Positions 53,432 through 62,262 of a DNA stretch of 64,000 bases are shown here, piece after piece. The notes under the pieces are model-generated. The model was not told where the DNA came from and did no database searches. It saw nothing but the letters and a program-made list of their open reading frames with translations. Every line of letters starts with the position of its first letter. Positions within the stretch are counted from its first letter, which is position 1. This DNA is from Saccharothrix luteola (GTDB taxonomy: Bacteria; Actinomycetota; Actinomycetes; Mycobacteriales; Pseudonocardiaceae): contig NZ_JAJHUO010000015.1 in the NCBI RefSeq assembly GCF_020859565.1, forward strand, positions 62,001-126,000. The letters are read 5' to 3'. A program made the position numbers and the translations under genes.

Positions 53432-53449
53432 TATGTGAGCGTTAACATA
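53432..53449. promoter_or_regulatory. LacI-type operator-like palindrome upstream of pectin operon
   Basis: TATGTGAGC/GTTAACATA is an 18-bp imperfect palindrome with a central CG, the design of LacI-family operators. It lies 21 bp upstream of the pectinesterase GTG. No LacI-family regulator gene is in the window, so the controlling protein would be encoded elsewhere. Confidence 0.5.
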
Positions 53450-53664
53450 ACCGGCGGTCGTAGTGTTGGTAGCGATCCGTCGAACTGTCAAGATCGGCAT
53501 CGACTCGAATCCCGTTCGACGCGCCGCCCGCCACCGGAGCGGTCCCGCTCGGCCGGACCGGGGGTGCGATCTCCGGCCGTTGTGGGTGGAATGCAATTTC
53601 CAGCCATCGTGGAATCATTCCCGCACTATTGCGGATATTTCGTCGCATTTGATATTCACCATCG

Positions 53665-53693
53665 TTGACACCGCGCACGAATCGGTGTAATTC
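53665..53693 (+). promoter_or_regulatory. consensus sigma-70 promoter of the anchored-SBP gene
   Basis: TTGACA (53665-53670), a 17-bp spacer and TAATTC (53688-53693) match the principal-sigma consensus closely, which is rare in GC-rich actinomycete DNA. The ATG follows 27 bp later with a G-rich ribosome site. Confidence 0.7.
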
Positions 53694-53720
53694 CTTTGAC
53701 GAGTTCGGTCGGGGGGCGGC

Positions 53721-55274
53721 ATGACTGAGTCGACGGGCCACCGGCGGCCCGGTTTCCGAGTTCCACTCATCGTCCTGTTCGTGCTGGTCACCGCCGTGGT
53801 CACCTCGGTGTCGGCCCGCTTGGTCGCGGACGTCGCCGAGTGGTGGCGGGCGGATGGCGTCCCCTACCTCGCCGCGACCGCGGTGATGCTGGTCCTGTCC
53901 AGCGTGCTGATCAACGCCCTGCCGCGCGCGGTGAGGGAGTTCTGGCAGTGGGACGGGCCTTTCCCCGCGGCGGCGGACCGGGTCCGCAAGGCGTTGGGCA
54001 GGCCGAGGAAGGCGGTGGCCGTCCTGGTCACGGTCCTCCTCCTCGGTCTGGGCAGCTACGTGCTGCTGCCGCCACCGCTGGAGAGCGGTGAGCTCGTCCT
54101 CATGACGGCGACGGACCTGAGCCCCCGTGACCCGCGGACCACGGTGATCGAGCAGTGGAACGAGAGCCACCCGCGCAACCCGGTCAAGGTCGAAACCGCG
54201 GCGGGCGAGACCGGGGAGCAGCACGAGCGCATGGTCAACGACGTGGAAGACGGCGGCGAGCACAAAGCCGACGTCTACCTCCTCGACGTGGTCTGGATGC
54301 GGGAGTTCATCGACAACGGCTACCTCCGCGAACTGGACCGCTCGAAGCTCGCCGGCGGCCTGGACGACTTCGTCACACCGGTCCGGCGTACGTGCGAAGA
54401 GGTGGGCGGACCGCTGTGGGCGCTGCCGCTCAACACCGACGTCGGACTGCTCTACTACCGCACCGACGTCGAAGGCCTCGCCCTGCCGACCAGTTGGGAG
54501 GGGCACTCCGGCGTCCCCGCCACCCAGGCGCTCGGCGAGCTGGAGGCGGCGACCACCGCGCAGTTCTCGGACGAGATGCTGATGGTCGAGGCGCTGGAGG
54601 CCATCTGGGCGGCGGGAGGCCGGGTGGTGACCGAGGACGGCAACGTCACGCTCACCCCGGACGGCAGCCGGGTGCAGTTCACCGAGGACGACTACGAGGG
54701 CATGCGCAAGCTCAACGCGATGGCGACCACCCCGCGCGTCGCCCTCGCCGACCCGCGACCCGAGGACACCACCGCGACCGACGCCGTCGAGCAGTTCGCC
54801 GCCGGCCGCACGGCGTTCATGCGGAACTGGGCGGTCGCCGACGAGCAGCTGACCGACCTGCGGGAGGAGCTGGACGCGGCGGGCGTCACCTACCGCACCG
54901 CGCCGCTGCCCAAGTCGAGCGTGTCCGGGGCGAGCAGCGTGCTCGGCGGCCAGAACCTCGCGATCTCGGCGCACAGCGACAAGCCGAAGGCCTCGCAGGC
55001 CCTCATCCAGTTCCTTACCAGCACGCAGAGCCAGCAGATCCTCGCCGAGGTCGGCGGGTTCGCGCCGACCCGGGACTCGGTGTACGACCGGGCCGAGGGC
55101 GAGCACCTGGTGAACGTGCGGACCGCGTTGCAGAACACCGGGCTGCGGCCGAAGACCCGCAACTACACCGAGTTCAGCCAGAAGTTCCGCGAAGCCGTCA
55201 AGACCGTGGTGACCGATCAGGACGACATCTCCGACGTCGTGGCCAGGGAGTTGGCGGAGATCCTCCGGAAGTGA
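53721..55274 (+). CDS. membrane-anchored extracellular solute-binding protein
   Basis: A 517-residue protein with three N-terminal transmembrane helices (about 12-35, 46-68 and 98-117) followed by a sugar-type (family 1) solute-binding domain (125-517; VLMTATDLSPRDPRT, MREFIDNGYLREL, LPLNTDVGLLYYRTDVEGL). Normal binding lipoproteins have one signal peptide and sit with permease genes; here there is no permease or ATPase, and the binder is held in the membrane by several helices. A strong consensus promoter precedes it. It may be a sensor or a component of an unknown system with the two small genes that follow. Confidence 0.82.
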   Translation: MTESTGHRRPGFRVPLIVLFVLVTAVVTSVSARLVADVAEWWRADGVPYLAATAVMLVLSSVLINALPRAVREFWQWDGPFPAAADRVRKALGRPRKAVAVLVTVLLLGLGSYVLLPPPLESGELVLMTATDLSPRDPRTTVIEQWNESHPRNPVKVETAAGETGEQHERMVNDVEDGGEHKADVYLLDVVWMREFIDNGYLRELDRSKLAGGLDDFVTPVRRTCEEVGGPLWALPLNTDVGLLYYRTDVEGLALPTSWEGHSGVPATQALGELEAATTAQFSDEMLMVEALEAIWAAGGRVVTEDGNVTLTPDGSRVQFTEDDYEGMRKLNAMATTPRVALADPRPEDTTATDAVEQFAAGRTAFMRNWAVADEQLTDLREELDAAGVTYRTAPLPKSSVSGASSVLGGQNLAISAHSDKPKASQALIQFLTSTQSQQILAEVGGFAPTRDSVYDRAEGEHLVNVRTALQNTGLRPKTRNYTEFSQKFREAVKTVVTDQDDISDVVARELAEILRK

Positions 55275-55560
55275 GGGCCACACGCCGTTCGGACGGGTGA
55301 CCCGTGTCGTACCCGCACGGTGGAGTCCCGCCTTGCTGTGTCGGTTCAGGTCCAGACCTGTCACCCGTTCGGCCCAGCACGCGGGCCGCCGAGTCGACCA
55401 TCGCGAGGCACGTCCCGGGTACGGACGGGCAGACCTGCCCCGTCGGACTTCCGGCGCACCCGTTCCCCGTGGTGGGCTCAAGCCGGCTCCCTGCCGCCGG
55501 GCGGACGGGGGTTCCGGAGGACCGGTACCGGCCCCGGTGCCGGTGCGGAGGTGCGAGGCG

Positions 55561-55932
55561 ATGTGGTCCCACGAGGACGGAGGTCGCGTGGCGGACGGTT
55601 CCACGCCCGAGAGGTTCGCGGGCGACCTGTTCCTCGACCTGGCGGCCAAGGGGTGGCTGGTGGTGGAGCCGGCGGAGGCCGCGCGGGTCATCGCGAGCCT
55701 GGAGCGGACCCTGGAGGTCGTCCGGTCGCGGGCGCACCGGACCGAGGTGTCGAGGCGGCTGCGGAGCGCGGCGGGCGACGACATCGCCCCGGAGGTCGAC
55801 CGGCTCGTGGTCGACACCGTGTTCGCCGAGCAGATCATGGCGGGCACGTGGGAGCGCGCGCTGGTCGAGCTGCCGAAGTACATCGAGGCGTTCCGGATGG
55901 CCGCCCGCAACGCGCCGCGGCGTGAGCCGTGA
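55561..55932 (+). CDS. small helical protein, unknown (123 aa)
   Basis: A 123-residue, mostly helical cytoplasmic protein that I do not recognise. It has a high-GC coding pattern, and GGAGG lies 8 bp before the ATG at 55561. A GTG a few codons further in is an alternative start. Its stop overlaps the next small gene by GTGA. Downstream of the anchored SBP by 286 bp, it may belong to the same system. Motifs such as FAGDLFLDLAAKGW give no family assignment. Confidence 0.6.
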   Translation: MWSHEDGGRVADGSTPERFAGDLFLDLAAKGWLVVEPAEAARVIASLERTLEVVRSRAHRTEVSRRLRSAAGDDIAPEVDRLVVDTVFAEQIMAGTWERALVELPKYIEAFRMAARNAPRREP

Positions 55933-56096
55933 ACCCCACGCAGAGCGACATCGCGTCGTGCGACCTGCGGTTCGAGCTGGCCGCGGCCATCGAGGACCTC
56001 CGCCACTACCGCGGCCACGGCGACCACGCCGCGGTCGAGCTGATGCTCGCCTGGATCGACGCGCTGCTCGACGAGTGGAACCGCCGCGCCCGGTGA
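55929..56096 (+). CDS. very small helical protein, unknown (55 aa)
   Basis: A 55-residue protein (VNPTQSDIASCDLRFELAAA, then a helix ending ALLDEWNRRAR) read from a GTG that overlaps the previous stop by GTGA. Nearly all codons end in G or C, so it is very likely translated. It is predicted to be a helical hairpin; partner of the 123-residue protein is the simplest inference. It is shorter than most annotation cut-offs. Confidence 0.6.
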   Translation: MNPTQSDIASCDLRFELAAAIEDLRHYRGHGDHAAVELMLAWIDALLDEWNRRAR

Positions 56097-56176
56097 ACCG
56101 CGCGGGAGGGTGCTCCACGCCCGAGTCCGCGGTTCACGTGGCGGCACACAGGGGTTCCCGCACAGGTTTCACCGCT

Positions 56177-56219
56177 CACGAGTTCGCCGCACAAGTTCGT
56201 CCACGCACGAGTTCGCCGC
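56177..56219. repeat. 14-bp direct repeats
   Basis: CACGAGTTCGCCGC occurs at 56177-56190 and 56206-56219, with a degenerate third copy (CACAAGTTCG) between them. They lie in the 174-bp gap after the small-gene pair and could be binding sites or a remnant of recombination. Confidence 0.5.
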
Positions 56220-56270
56220 GCACCACAACGGGTGCGCGGCGGTCACCGGCGCGGCGGCGCGAGGTCGGGT

Positions 56271-57533
56271 TCAGCCGGCGATGTCGCCCAGCTCGCCGCT
56301 GACGTTGAGCAGTTGCGCGCAGTTCGGGGCCTGCCGGCCGCTCGCCGGCGTGCCGGGCCGGGCGCAGTCGACCGTCGCGGTCACCGTGGCGTTCTCCGGG
56401 ATGTCGATCGGCGTCACCCAGTGGTAGTCCTGGTTGCGGAACGTCTCCAGCGCGATCACGGTGATCGTGCGCTCCCCGAACGCGATCGTCAGCACGCCCT
56501 CGTCGCCCTGGTGGTTGGCCAGCACGATGTCGGTGATGTGGAAGACCTTGCCCGCCGGCACGACGTAGGTGCCGGTCGCACGCTGACCGGCGTTCGCGCG
56601 GACCTCGATGGTGCCCGAGCTCTGCTCGCCGCCACCGCTCGTGCCGCGGCCCTGCCCCTGGCCTCGTCCCTGCCCCTGCTCGCCGGCGGGCTGCTCTTCC
56701 GGCGCGCCGCCGGGCTGGTCGGCCGGCGCCTGCGGCTCGACGGCCTGCGCGATCTCCTGGGCACGCCCGTCGGCCGCTTCCCGTGCCGCGCTGAGCACCG
56801 CCGGGCGCACCAGCAGCAGCCACGCCAGCAGCAGCGCCACCAAGGCGCCCAGCAGCGACAGCAGCCACCTGGACAGGATCGGCAGCTGCACCAGCTCGCC
56901 GGCCAGCTCGTGCTCGTGCCGCTCGTCCGCCGCCAGCGCCACCGCGTCCAGCCGCACCGGCCACACCGCGGGCTTGCCGAACCACAGCAGCTTCGCCACC
57001 CGCGCGCGCAGTTCCAGCTCGGCCTTCGCTCCGGGGTCCACAGTGGACGGTGCGGTGGACACGGCGATCTTCAGGTGGTCGTCGGTTTCCGGCAACGAGA
57101 GCGTCACGACGGTCGGCGTGTTGCCGTTGTTCTGCACCTCGACGCGGTAGCGCGCGCTGCGCCACGCGCGACGGCGCTTGGGGATCAGCCGGGCCCGCTG
57201 GTGCGCGAACGGTTCGACGATCACGGTCGTCTCGGTCACCACCACCGACTCCGGCCGTTCGGCGGGCAGCACCCGCACGCCGAGCGGCACCTCGCCGGCG
57301 CGCACCTCGGGTGATCGCGGGGGGCGCAGCACGATGGCGACCTGCTCCGAGGTCCCCGGGTACAGCGACAGCCGTGCCGGTTCGACGGTGGTCCAGGGGG
57401 CGCACCCGCCCACCACCTCGAACTCGTACGCCTCGACTATGTCGCTGTCGTTGCGCACCGTCATCGTCGTGCTGGTCTCCTGACCGGGCGTGACAACCAC
57501 GGTGGGGAGACCGAACTCGGTCGTTGTGGTCAC
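56271..57533 (-). CDS. single-pass membrane protein at eCIS locus edge
   Basis: A 420-residue protein that begins with two immunoglobulin-like beta domains (about 5-205: TVVVTPGQETSTTMTVRNDS and VEVQNNGNTPTVVTLSL), then a transmembrane helix (LLSLLGALVALLLAWLLLV, about 224-243), a Gln/Gly/Glu-rich disordered stretch (about 265-305) and a C-terminal beta domain. No export signal precedes the N-terminal part, so the orientation is uncertain. Similar proteins, often mislabelled hydrolytic protein, neighbour contractile-injection genes in actinomycetes. The GTG at 57533 has no ribosome site. It is divergent from the LuxR regulator. Confidence 0.75.
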   Translation of the reverse strand: MTTTTEFGLPTVVVTPGQETSTTMTVRNDSDIVEAYEFEVVGGCAPWTTVEPARLSLYPGTSEQVAIVLRPPRSPEVRAGEVPLGVRVLPAERPESVVVTETTVIVEPFAHQRARLIPKRRRAWRSARYRVEVQNNGNTPTVVTLSLPETDDHLKIAVSTAPSTVDPGAKAELELRARVAKLLWFGKPAVWPVRLDAVALAADERHEHELAGELVQLPILSRWLLSLLGALVALLLAWLLLVRPAVLSAAREAADGRAQEIAQAVEPQAPADQPGGAPEEQPAGEQGQGRGQGQGRGTSGGGEQSSGTIEVRANAGQRATGTYVVPAGKVFHITDIVLANHQGDEGVLTIAFGERTITVIALETFRNQDYHWVTPIDIPENATVTATVDCARPGTPASGRQAPNCAQLLNVSGELGDIAG

Positions 57534-57704
57534 CCGACGAACGGTAGGGACGCCGCACCGGCCCGGACAGGGAGAAAAGGGCACCGTGCGGGCAAACCCG
57601 TGCACCGAAGGGCCCCGCGCCGGTGCCCCGGAGCCCGCCCCCGGCACACGATGGTCACGACGAGCCGACACCGTGCGGCCCGGCTGTTCCACAGGAGGGT
57701 TGTC

Positions 57705-58328
57705 ATGACCAGGATTCCGGTGGCCGTGTACGCCGAGGACCCGGTGCTGAGGGCGGGCATCACGCACCAGCTGCGGCCACGGCCCGAGGTCGAGGTGGTG
57801 CGGCCGGACGAGGAAGCGCGCGCCGTCGTGTCGCTCGTGGTGGTGGACGGGGTGGACGAGGAGACGACGCGGTTGCTGCGCCGGTTGAGGCAGTCCGCCA
57901 CCACGCGCGTCGGCCTGGTGGTGGGGCGCTTCGACCAGGACGCCCTCCAGATCACCATCGACTGCGGCGTGACGGCGGTGGTCCGCCGCTCCGAGGCGCA
58001 CCAGGACCGGCTCGTGAGCACGATTTCCGCGCTGGTCAAAGGGGAAGCGGTGCTGCCGGGCGACCTGCTCGGCACGCTGCTCGACCACGTGGGCCGGTTG
58101 CAGCGCAGCGTGCTGGACCCCGACCGCCCGTCGCTGTCCACGCTCACCGCACGCGAGGCGGACATGCTGCGGCTGGTGTCGGAGGGCTTCGACACCGCCG
58201 AGATCGCCTCCAAGACGTCGTTCTCTGAGCGGACGGTGAAGAACGTCCTGCACGAGGTCGCCACCCGGCTGCAGCTGCGCAACCGCGCGCACGCCGTCGG
58301 CTACGCGATGCGGCACGGCCTGATCTGA
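57705..58328 (+). CDS. LuxR/NarL-type regulator with degenerate receiver
   Basis: A 207-residue DNA-binding protein. The C-terminal LuxR helix-turn-helix (about 140-205) is typical: LTAREADMLRLVSEGFDTAEIA, then SERTVKNVLHEVATRL. The N-terminal receiver-like domain keeps an acidic pair (YAEDPVL) and an Asp in VVVDGVD, but lacks the conserved Thr/Ser and Lys of phosphorylated receivers (LVVGRF, VVRRSE), so it may work without phosphorylation. AGGAGGG precedes the ATG by 6 bp. Position at the start of the locus suggests a role in its control. Confidence 0.88.
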   Translation: MTRIPVAVYAEDPVLRAGITHQLRPRPEVEVVRPDEEARAVVSLVVVDGVDEETTRLLRRLRQSATTRVGLVVGRFDQDALQITIDCGVTAVVRRSEAHQDRLVSTISALVKGEAVLPGDLLGTLLDHVGRLQRSVLDPDRPSLSTLTAREADMLRLVSEGFDTAEIASKTSFSERTVKNVLHEVATRLQLRNRAHAVGYAMRHGLI

Positions 58329-58438
58329 GTTGCCCGAACGGCCCGGCGCCGTGCCCCGACCGTGCCCGCCGGGACCTCCGCGCCGCGCGGTCCGCCAGCC
58401 GACGATTCTCCGCACACGCCCCAGACGGAGGTGGGACC

Positions 58439-61400
58439 TTGTCGAGCTGGTTGCCGACCCGACCCCTCGCCACGATCGGCGCGGCGGTGGCGCTGAGCGC
58501 CGCGGTCGTCGCGGTGCACGACGTCGCCACATCGGTGTCGGCGGCAGTGCTCCAGGACGACGCCGTGTCCGGCCGGATCGCCTACGCGGGCACCGGGCAC
58601 CGCAGCCTCGGCGCGGTCACCGGTCCCGTGCCCGATCAGCTGCGGCCGAGCGCGCCGCTGTTCGGCGCCGGACCCGCGCACCACGACGACCACGTCTCGG
58701 CGCGCGGCGGGCTGGTGGTGTTCACCAGCCTGCGCGACGGGCCGCAGCCGCAGGTGTACCTGCGCGCGACCGACGGTTCGGTGCGCAGGCTCACCGAGGG
58801 CCTCGACGCCGGCCACCCCCGCCTGTCCCCCGACCTGCGCACGGTGGTGTTCGACTCGCGCGAGGACGGCGCGCGCGACCTGTGGCTGGTCGGCGTGGAC
58901 GGCACGGGGCTGCGCAGGCTGACCGACACGCCGTCCGACGAGACGTGGCCGACGTTCGCACCGGACGGCGCGAGCGTCGCGTTCTCCGGCGACCGCGACG
59001 GCGAGCGGGAGATCTACCGCGTCCCGGTGGGCGGCGGCCGGGTCACCCGGCTCACCGACGAGCCGGACGGCGACGCGGGCGAGCCGGACTGGAACCCGCG
59101 TGACGGCCGCATCGCCTACACCCTGGACGTCGGCGGCGTCCCGCGGCCACGCGTGCTCGACGGCGGCCGGGTCGGCGCGCCGGTGCTGGGCGGTGACCAG
59201 GCCGGGTGGCGTGGCCGCTGGCCGGTGTGGCAGCCGGACGGCGCCGGTCTGCTGTTCCTCAGCACCGACCAGGTCTGCTCGTGCCCGGCCGACCCGGACG
59301 TGGAGAAGGTGTACCGGGTCGACACCGGCCCGGGCCTGCCCGTCACGACCGCGCCCGGCCTGCTGCTGGCGGAGAACCGCGCGGTCACCTCGCCGACGTG
59401 GCTGGTGGACGCGCGCGGCGAGCACCTGGTCGTGGCCCGCACGACCGCCGAGACCTACTTCACCGCGACGCTCCAGGACGTCCGGCCGGACGGCTCGGAC
59501 CCGCGCGACCTGGGCGTGCCCGTGCTGCGCGAGGACCCCGGGGTCGCCGACGACCCCAACCTGCTGTTCCGCCCTCGTGCCGGCTACGACCCGTGGACGC
59601 AGCGGCAGTCCTACTCCCCCGACGGCCGCACCATCGCGCTGAGCCGGTTCGAGGACGCCGACGGCCGGCGGGTGCAGCGGCTGTGGCTGGTGGACGCGGA
59701 CGGCGGCAACCCGCGCCGGCTGCCGGTCGCCGATCGGCAGCCGGCGGACTGGGAGTTCGACGCGGTCTGGTCGCCGGACGGCCGGTTCCTGGCGTTCGCC
59801 CGCCGCACGCCCGGCGGGGTGCGACCGGACAGCGGCGCGAGCCGGATCGTGGTGGTCGAGGCCGCCACCGGCGCCGTGGTGGGGCGGCTGAGGCCGCCGC
59901 CGTCCGCCGCCGACCAGGAGGACACGCAGCCCGCGTGGTCGCCGGACGGCACGACGCTCGCGTTCACCCGCGGTCGGGTCTTCGACGGCCCCACCGGCGA
60001 GGTGCGCGACAACCACGTGTGGACCGCCCGTGCCGGGACGCTGGACCGGCAGCGGGACGTGTCGGCGGCGGTCTGCGGGTTCGACTGCGAGGTGACCGAC
60101 GACAGCTCGGTGTTCAGCCCGGACGGGCGCGCGTTGGCGTTCAACCGCGAGGCCGACGGCGTGCTGCTGGTGTCGTTGGCGGACGACGGGTGCCGCGTGG
60201 TGCTGCCGGCGGGGGCGAACACGTGCGCCACACCGCTGACCGCGCCGCCCTCGGGGCCGTTCCAGCCCAGGGACGTGTCGTTCTCGCCCGACGGCGACCG
60301 CGTGGTGCTGACCGCGCGCCGCGTGGGTGATCTCCGGTCGCCGGAGGAGCTGGCCGTGGTCGACCTCGGCACGGGCGAGGTGCGGCGGATCACGGCCGAC
60401 CTGCCGGGCAGGCAGAAGGAGCCGACCTGGCAGCAGACGGTCGACCTGGCCGTGCAGGCGCCGGGCACCACGCCGGACGCGGACACCGGCACGACCACGC
60501 CGGTGACCGTGACCGTGGTCAACCGGGGTCCGGCCACGTCGCCCGGCACCGCGCTGACCGTGGCGGTCCCGGATGGCGTGCGGCTGGAGGCATTGCGCCC
60601 CGCGCGCGGCACGTGCGACGTGGCCGGGTTGCGGTGCGACCTCGGTGTGGTGGAGCCGGGCGGGTCCCTGGACGTCGTCGCCGACGTGGTGGGCGTGGTG
60701 CCCGGACGGCGCAGCGTCACCTGGTCGGTGGCGGGCGCCGTGCTCGACGTGCTGCCGTCCGACAACGCCGCGGCGACGGCGATCCCGGTGCGCGACCCGG
60801 TGACCGGACCGCCGCCGCCCGCCCCGCCGCCCGCCGTGCCGCCGGCCGGTCCTTCGCTGGCCGTGGTGGTGCAGCCGGATCCGTCCTATGTGGGCGGACG
60901 GGCGACGGTGAGCTACACGGTGCGCAACGGCGGCGGAGCCCTGGCCACCGGGCTGCGGCTGGACTTCGCGCTGCCCGCGCAGGTGCCGGTGGCGACCCTG
61001 CCGCCGGGGTGCGCGAACACCGGGTGCGCGCTGCCGGACCTGCCGCCGGGCGCGTCGCAGGTCGTGCAGGTCGTCCTCGCGCCGAACGCGCCGCTCCAGA
61101 CCACCGTGCGCGGGACCTTGCGCACGACCGGCACCGACGCCGACCCGGCGGACAACGCGGCCGCCGCGCCGATGCGCGTGCTGCGCCCCCGGATCGTGGC
61201 CGTGCCGCCGATCGGCGAACCCGGTTTCGTCACGTCGGTGCGCGGCGTGGACTTCCCGCCCGGCGTGCCGGTGCGGCTGTCCTGGTCGCCCGGCATCACC
61301 GCGGCGGCGGCACCGACCGTCCCGCGCCCGGACGGCGGGTTCACCGCGCAGTTGCTCGTCCTCGCCAAGGACCAGACCGGACGGCGGACGATCACCGCCG

Positions 61401-61486
61401 CCGGGGCCGGTTTCGAGCCCGCCACCACCGAGTTCCTCGTCGTGCCCGGCTCCGTGGGGCCGCCCGATGAGGTCCGGCGCAGGTGA
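58439..61486 (+). CDS. PD40 beta-propeller protein with C-terminal DUF11/CARDB-like domains
   Basis: A 1,015-residue protein with a signal-anchor-like N-terminus (LATIGAAVALSAAVVAVHDVA), then TolB-type PD40 repeats (about 75-640; HPRLSPDLRTVVFDSREDGA, WSPDGRFLAFARR) and C-terminal beta domains of DUF11/CARDB type (about 680-945; TPVTVTVVNRGPATSPGTAL). It is predicted to be extracytoplasmic and to bind proteins or glycans. TTG start at 58439 with GGAGG 8 bp upstream. Proteins of this kind accompany actinomycete contractile injection loci; their role is unknown. Confidence 0.85.
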   Translation: MSSWLPTRPLATIGAAVALSAAVVAVHDVATSVSAAVLQDDAVSGRIAYAGTGHRSLGAVTGPVPDQLRPSAPLFGAGPAHHDDHVSARGGLVVFTSLRDGPQPQVYLRATDGSVRRLTEGLDAGHPRLSPDLRTVVFDSREDGARDLWLVGVDGTGLRRLTDTPSDETWPTFAPDGASVAFSGDRDGEREIYRVPVGGGRVTRLTDEPDGDAGEPDWNPRDGRIAYTLDVGGVPRPRVLDGGRVGAPVLGGDQAGWRGRWPVWQPDGAGLLFLSTDQVCSCPADPDVEKVYRVDTGPGLPVTTAPGLLLAENRAVTSPTWLVDARGEHLVVARTTAETYFTATLQDVRPDGSDPRDLGVPVLREDPGVADDPNLLFRPRAGYDPWTQRQSYSPDGRTIALSRFEDADGRRVQRLWLVDADGGNPRRLPVADRQPADWEFDAVWSPDGRFLAFARRTPGGVRPDSGASRIVVVEAATGAVVGRLRPPPSAADQEDTQPAWSPDGTTLAFTRGRVFDGPTGEVRDNHVWTARAGTLDRQRDVSAAVCGFDCEVTDDSSVFSPDGRALAFNREADGVLLVSLADDGCRVVLPAGANTCATPLTAPPSGPFQPRDVSFSPDGDRVVLTARRVGDLRSPEELAVVDLGTGEVRRITADLPGRQKEPTWQQTVDLAVQAPGTTPDADTGTTTPVTVTVVNRGPATSPGTALTVAVPDGVRLEALRPARGTCDVAGLRCDLGVVEPGGSLDVVADVVGVVPGRRSVTWSVAGAVLDVLPSDNAAATAIPVRDPVTGPPPPAPPPAVPPAGPSLAVVVQPDPSYVGGRATVSYTVRNGGGALATGLRLDFALPAQVPVATLPPGCANTGCALPDLPPGASQVVQVVLAPNAPLQTTVRGTLRTTGTDADPADNAAAAPMRVLRPRIVAVPPIGEPGFVTSVRGVDFPPGVPVRLSWSPGITAAAAPTVPRPDGGFTAQLLVLAKDQTGRRTITAAGAGFEPATTEFLVVPGSVGPPDEVRRR

Positions 61487-61502
61487 CGACGAGGAGGTTG
61501 CG

Positions 61503-62174
61503 GTGATCCATGAGGTCGACGAGGGGATCCGCCGGCTGCTCCAGGCCGGCGGCGTGCCCGGTGGCGGTGGTGAGCTCGCGTTCGAGGCGCCGACCACCGA
61601 CTGGACGGCACGGCGCAACGCGCCGACCGTCAACGTGTTCCTCTACGACATCCGCGAGGACGAGAGCAGGCGCAGCGCGGGCGACCTGGAGGTGTTCGAG
61701 GGCGGCGAGCTGGTCGGGCACCGCAGGCCGCCGCGCTGGTTCCGGCTGTCCTACCTGGTGACGGCGTGGACGAACCGGCCGCAGGACGAGCACCGGCTGC
61801 TGTCGGGGGCGTTGGTCTGCCTGGCGGGCCACAGCAGGCTGGCGTCCGAGTGGCTGACCGGGTCGTTGGCCGAGCTCGACCTGAGCGTGCTGCTGGAGTC
61901 GGGCGGCCCGGTGTCGGAGGGCCGTGCGGCGACGGACGTGTGGTCGGCGCTCGGCGGGCGGCTCAAACCGGCCGTCAACCTGGTGGTGACGGCACCGGTG
62001 GCCGGCGTCCTGACCCCGCTCGCCCCGCCGGCCGCCGGTGGTCTGGTGCTGATCGGCGGCCCCGAGGAGGACGCCCGCAGGCTGCGTTACGACGACGTCG
62101 CCGGCGACAGCGGTTTCGCGCCCGCCCGTGCCCGCCCCGCCGACCGGCGGCGACGCGGCGGCCCGATCCGATGA
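61503..62174 (+). CDS. DUF4255 protein (contractile injection system component)
   Basis: A 223-residue protein with the DUF4255 signature found in extracellular contractile injection systems and related phage-tail-like loci: VIHEVDEGIRRLL, WTARRNAPTVNVFLYDIRED and RRPPRWFRLSYLVTAWT, then AGHSRLASEWLTG. In eCIS particles this protein is associated with the tail tube cap or sheath end. The GTG at 61503 has GAGGAGG 6 bp upstream; the preceding gene ends inside the same region, giving operon structure. The C-terminal 60 residues are disordered and Arg/Pro-rich. Confidence 0.9.
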   Translation: MIHEVDEGIRRLLQAGGVPGGGGELAFEAPTTDWTARRNAPTVNVFLYDIREDESRRSAGDLEVFEGGELVGHRRPPRWFRLSYLVTAWTNRPQDEHRLLSGALVCLAGHSRLASEWLTGSLAELDLSVLLESGGPVSEGRAATDVWSALGGRLKPAVNLVVTAPVAGVLTPLAPPAAGGLVLIGGPEEDARRLRYDDVAGDSGFAPARARPADRRRRGGPIR

Positions 62175-62262
62175 CGACGGCGGCTCCCTCACGCGCGCGG
62201 ACCGCCGTGATGCCCGGCAGGCCCACAACCCGACGCCGTGACCGACAGGGTGGTGCGAACCG

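Larger units (their letters stand above)
53411..53720. other. 310-bp divergent region, locally AT-rich
   Basis: The region between the pectin operon (minus) and the anchored SBP gene (plus). The left part holds the LacI-like palindrome. The right part, about 53590-53700, is strikingly AT-rich for this genome and contains a clear plus-strand promoter. No ORF with coding bias is present. Confidence 0.6.
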
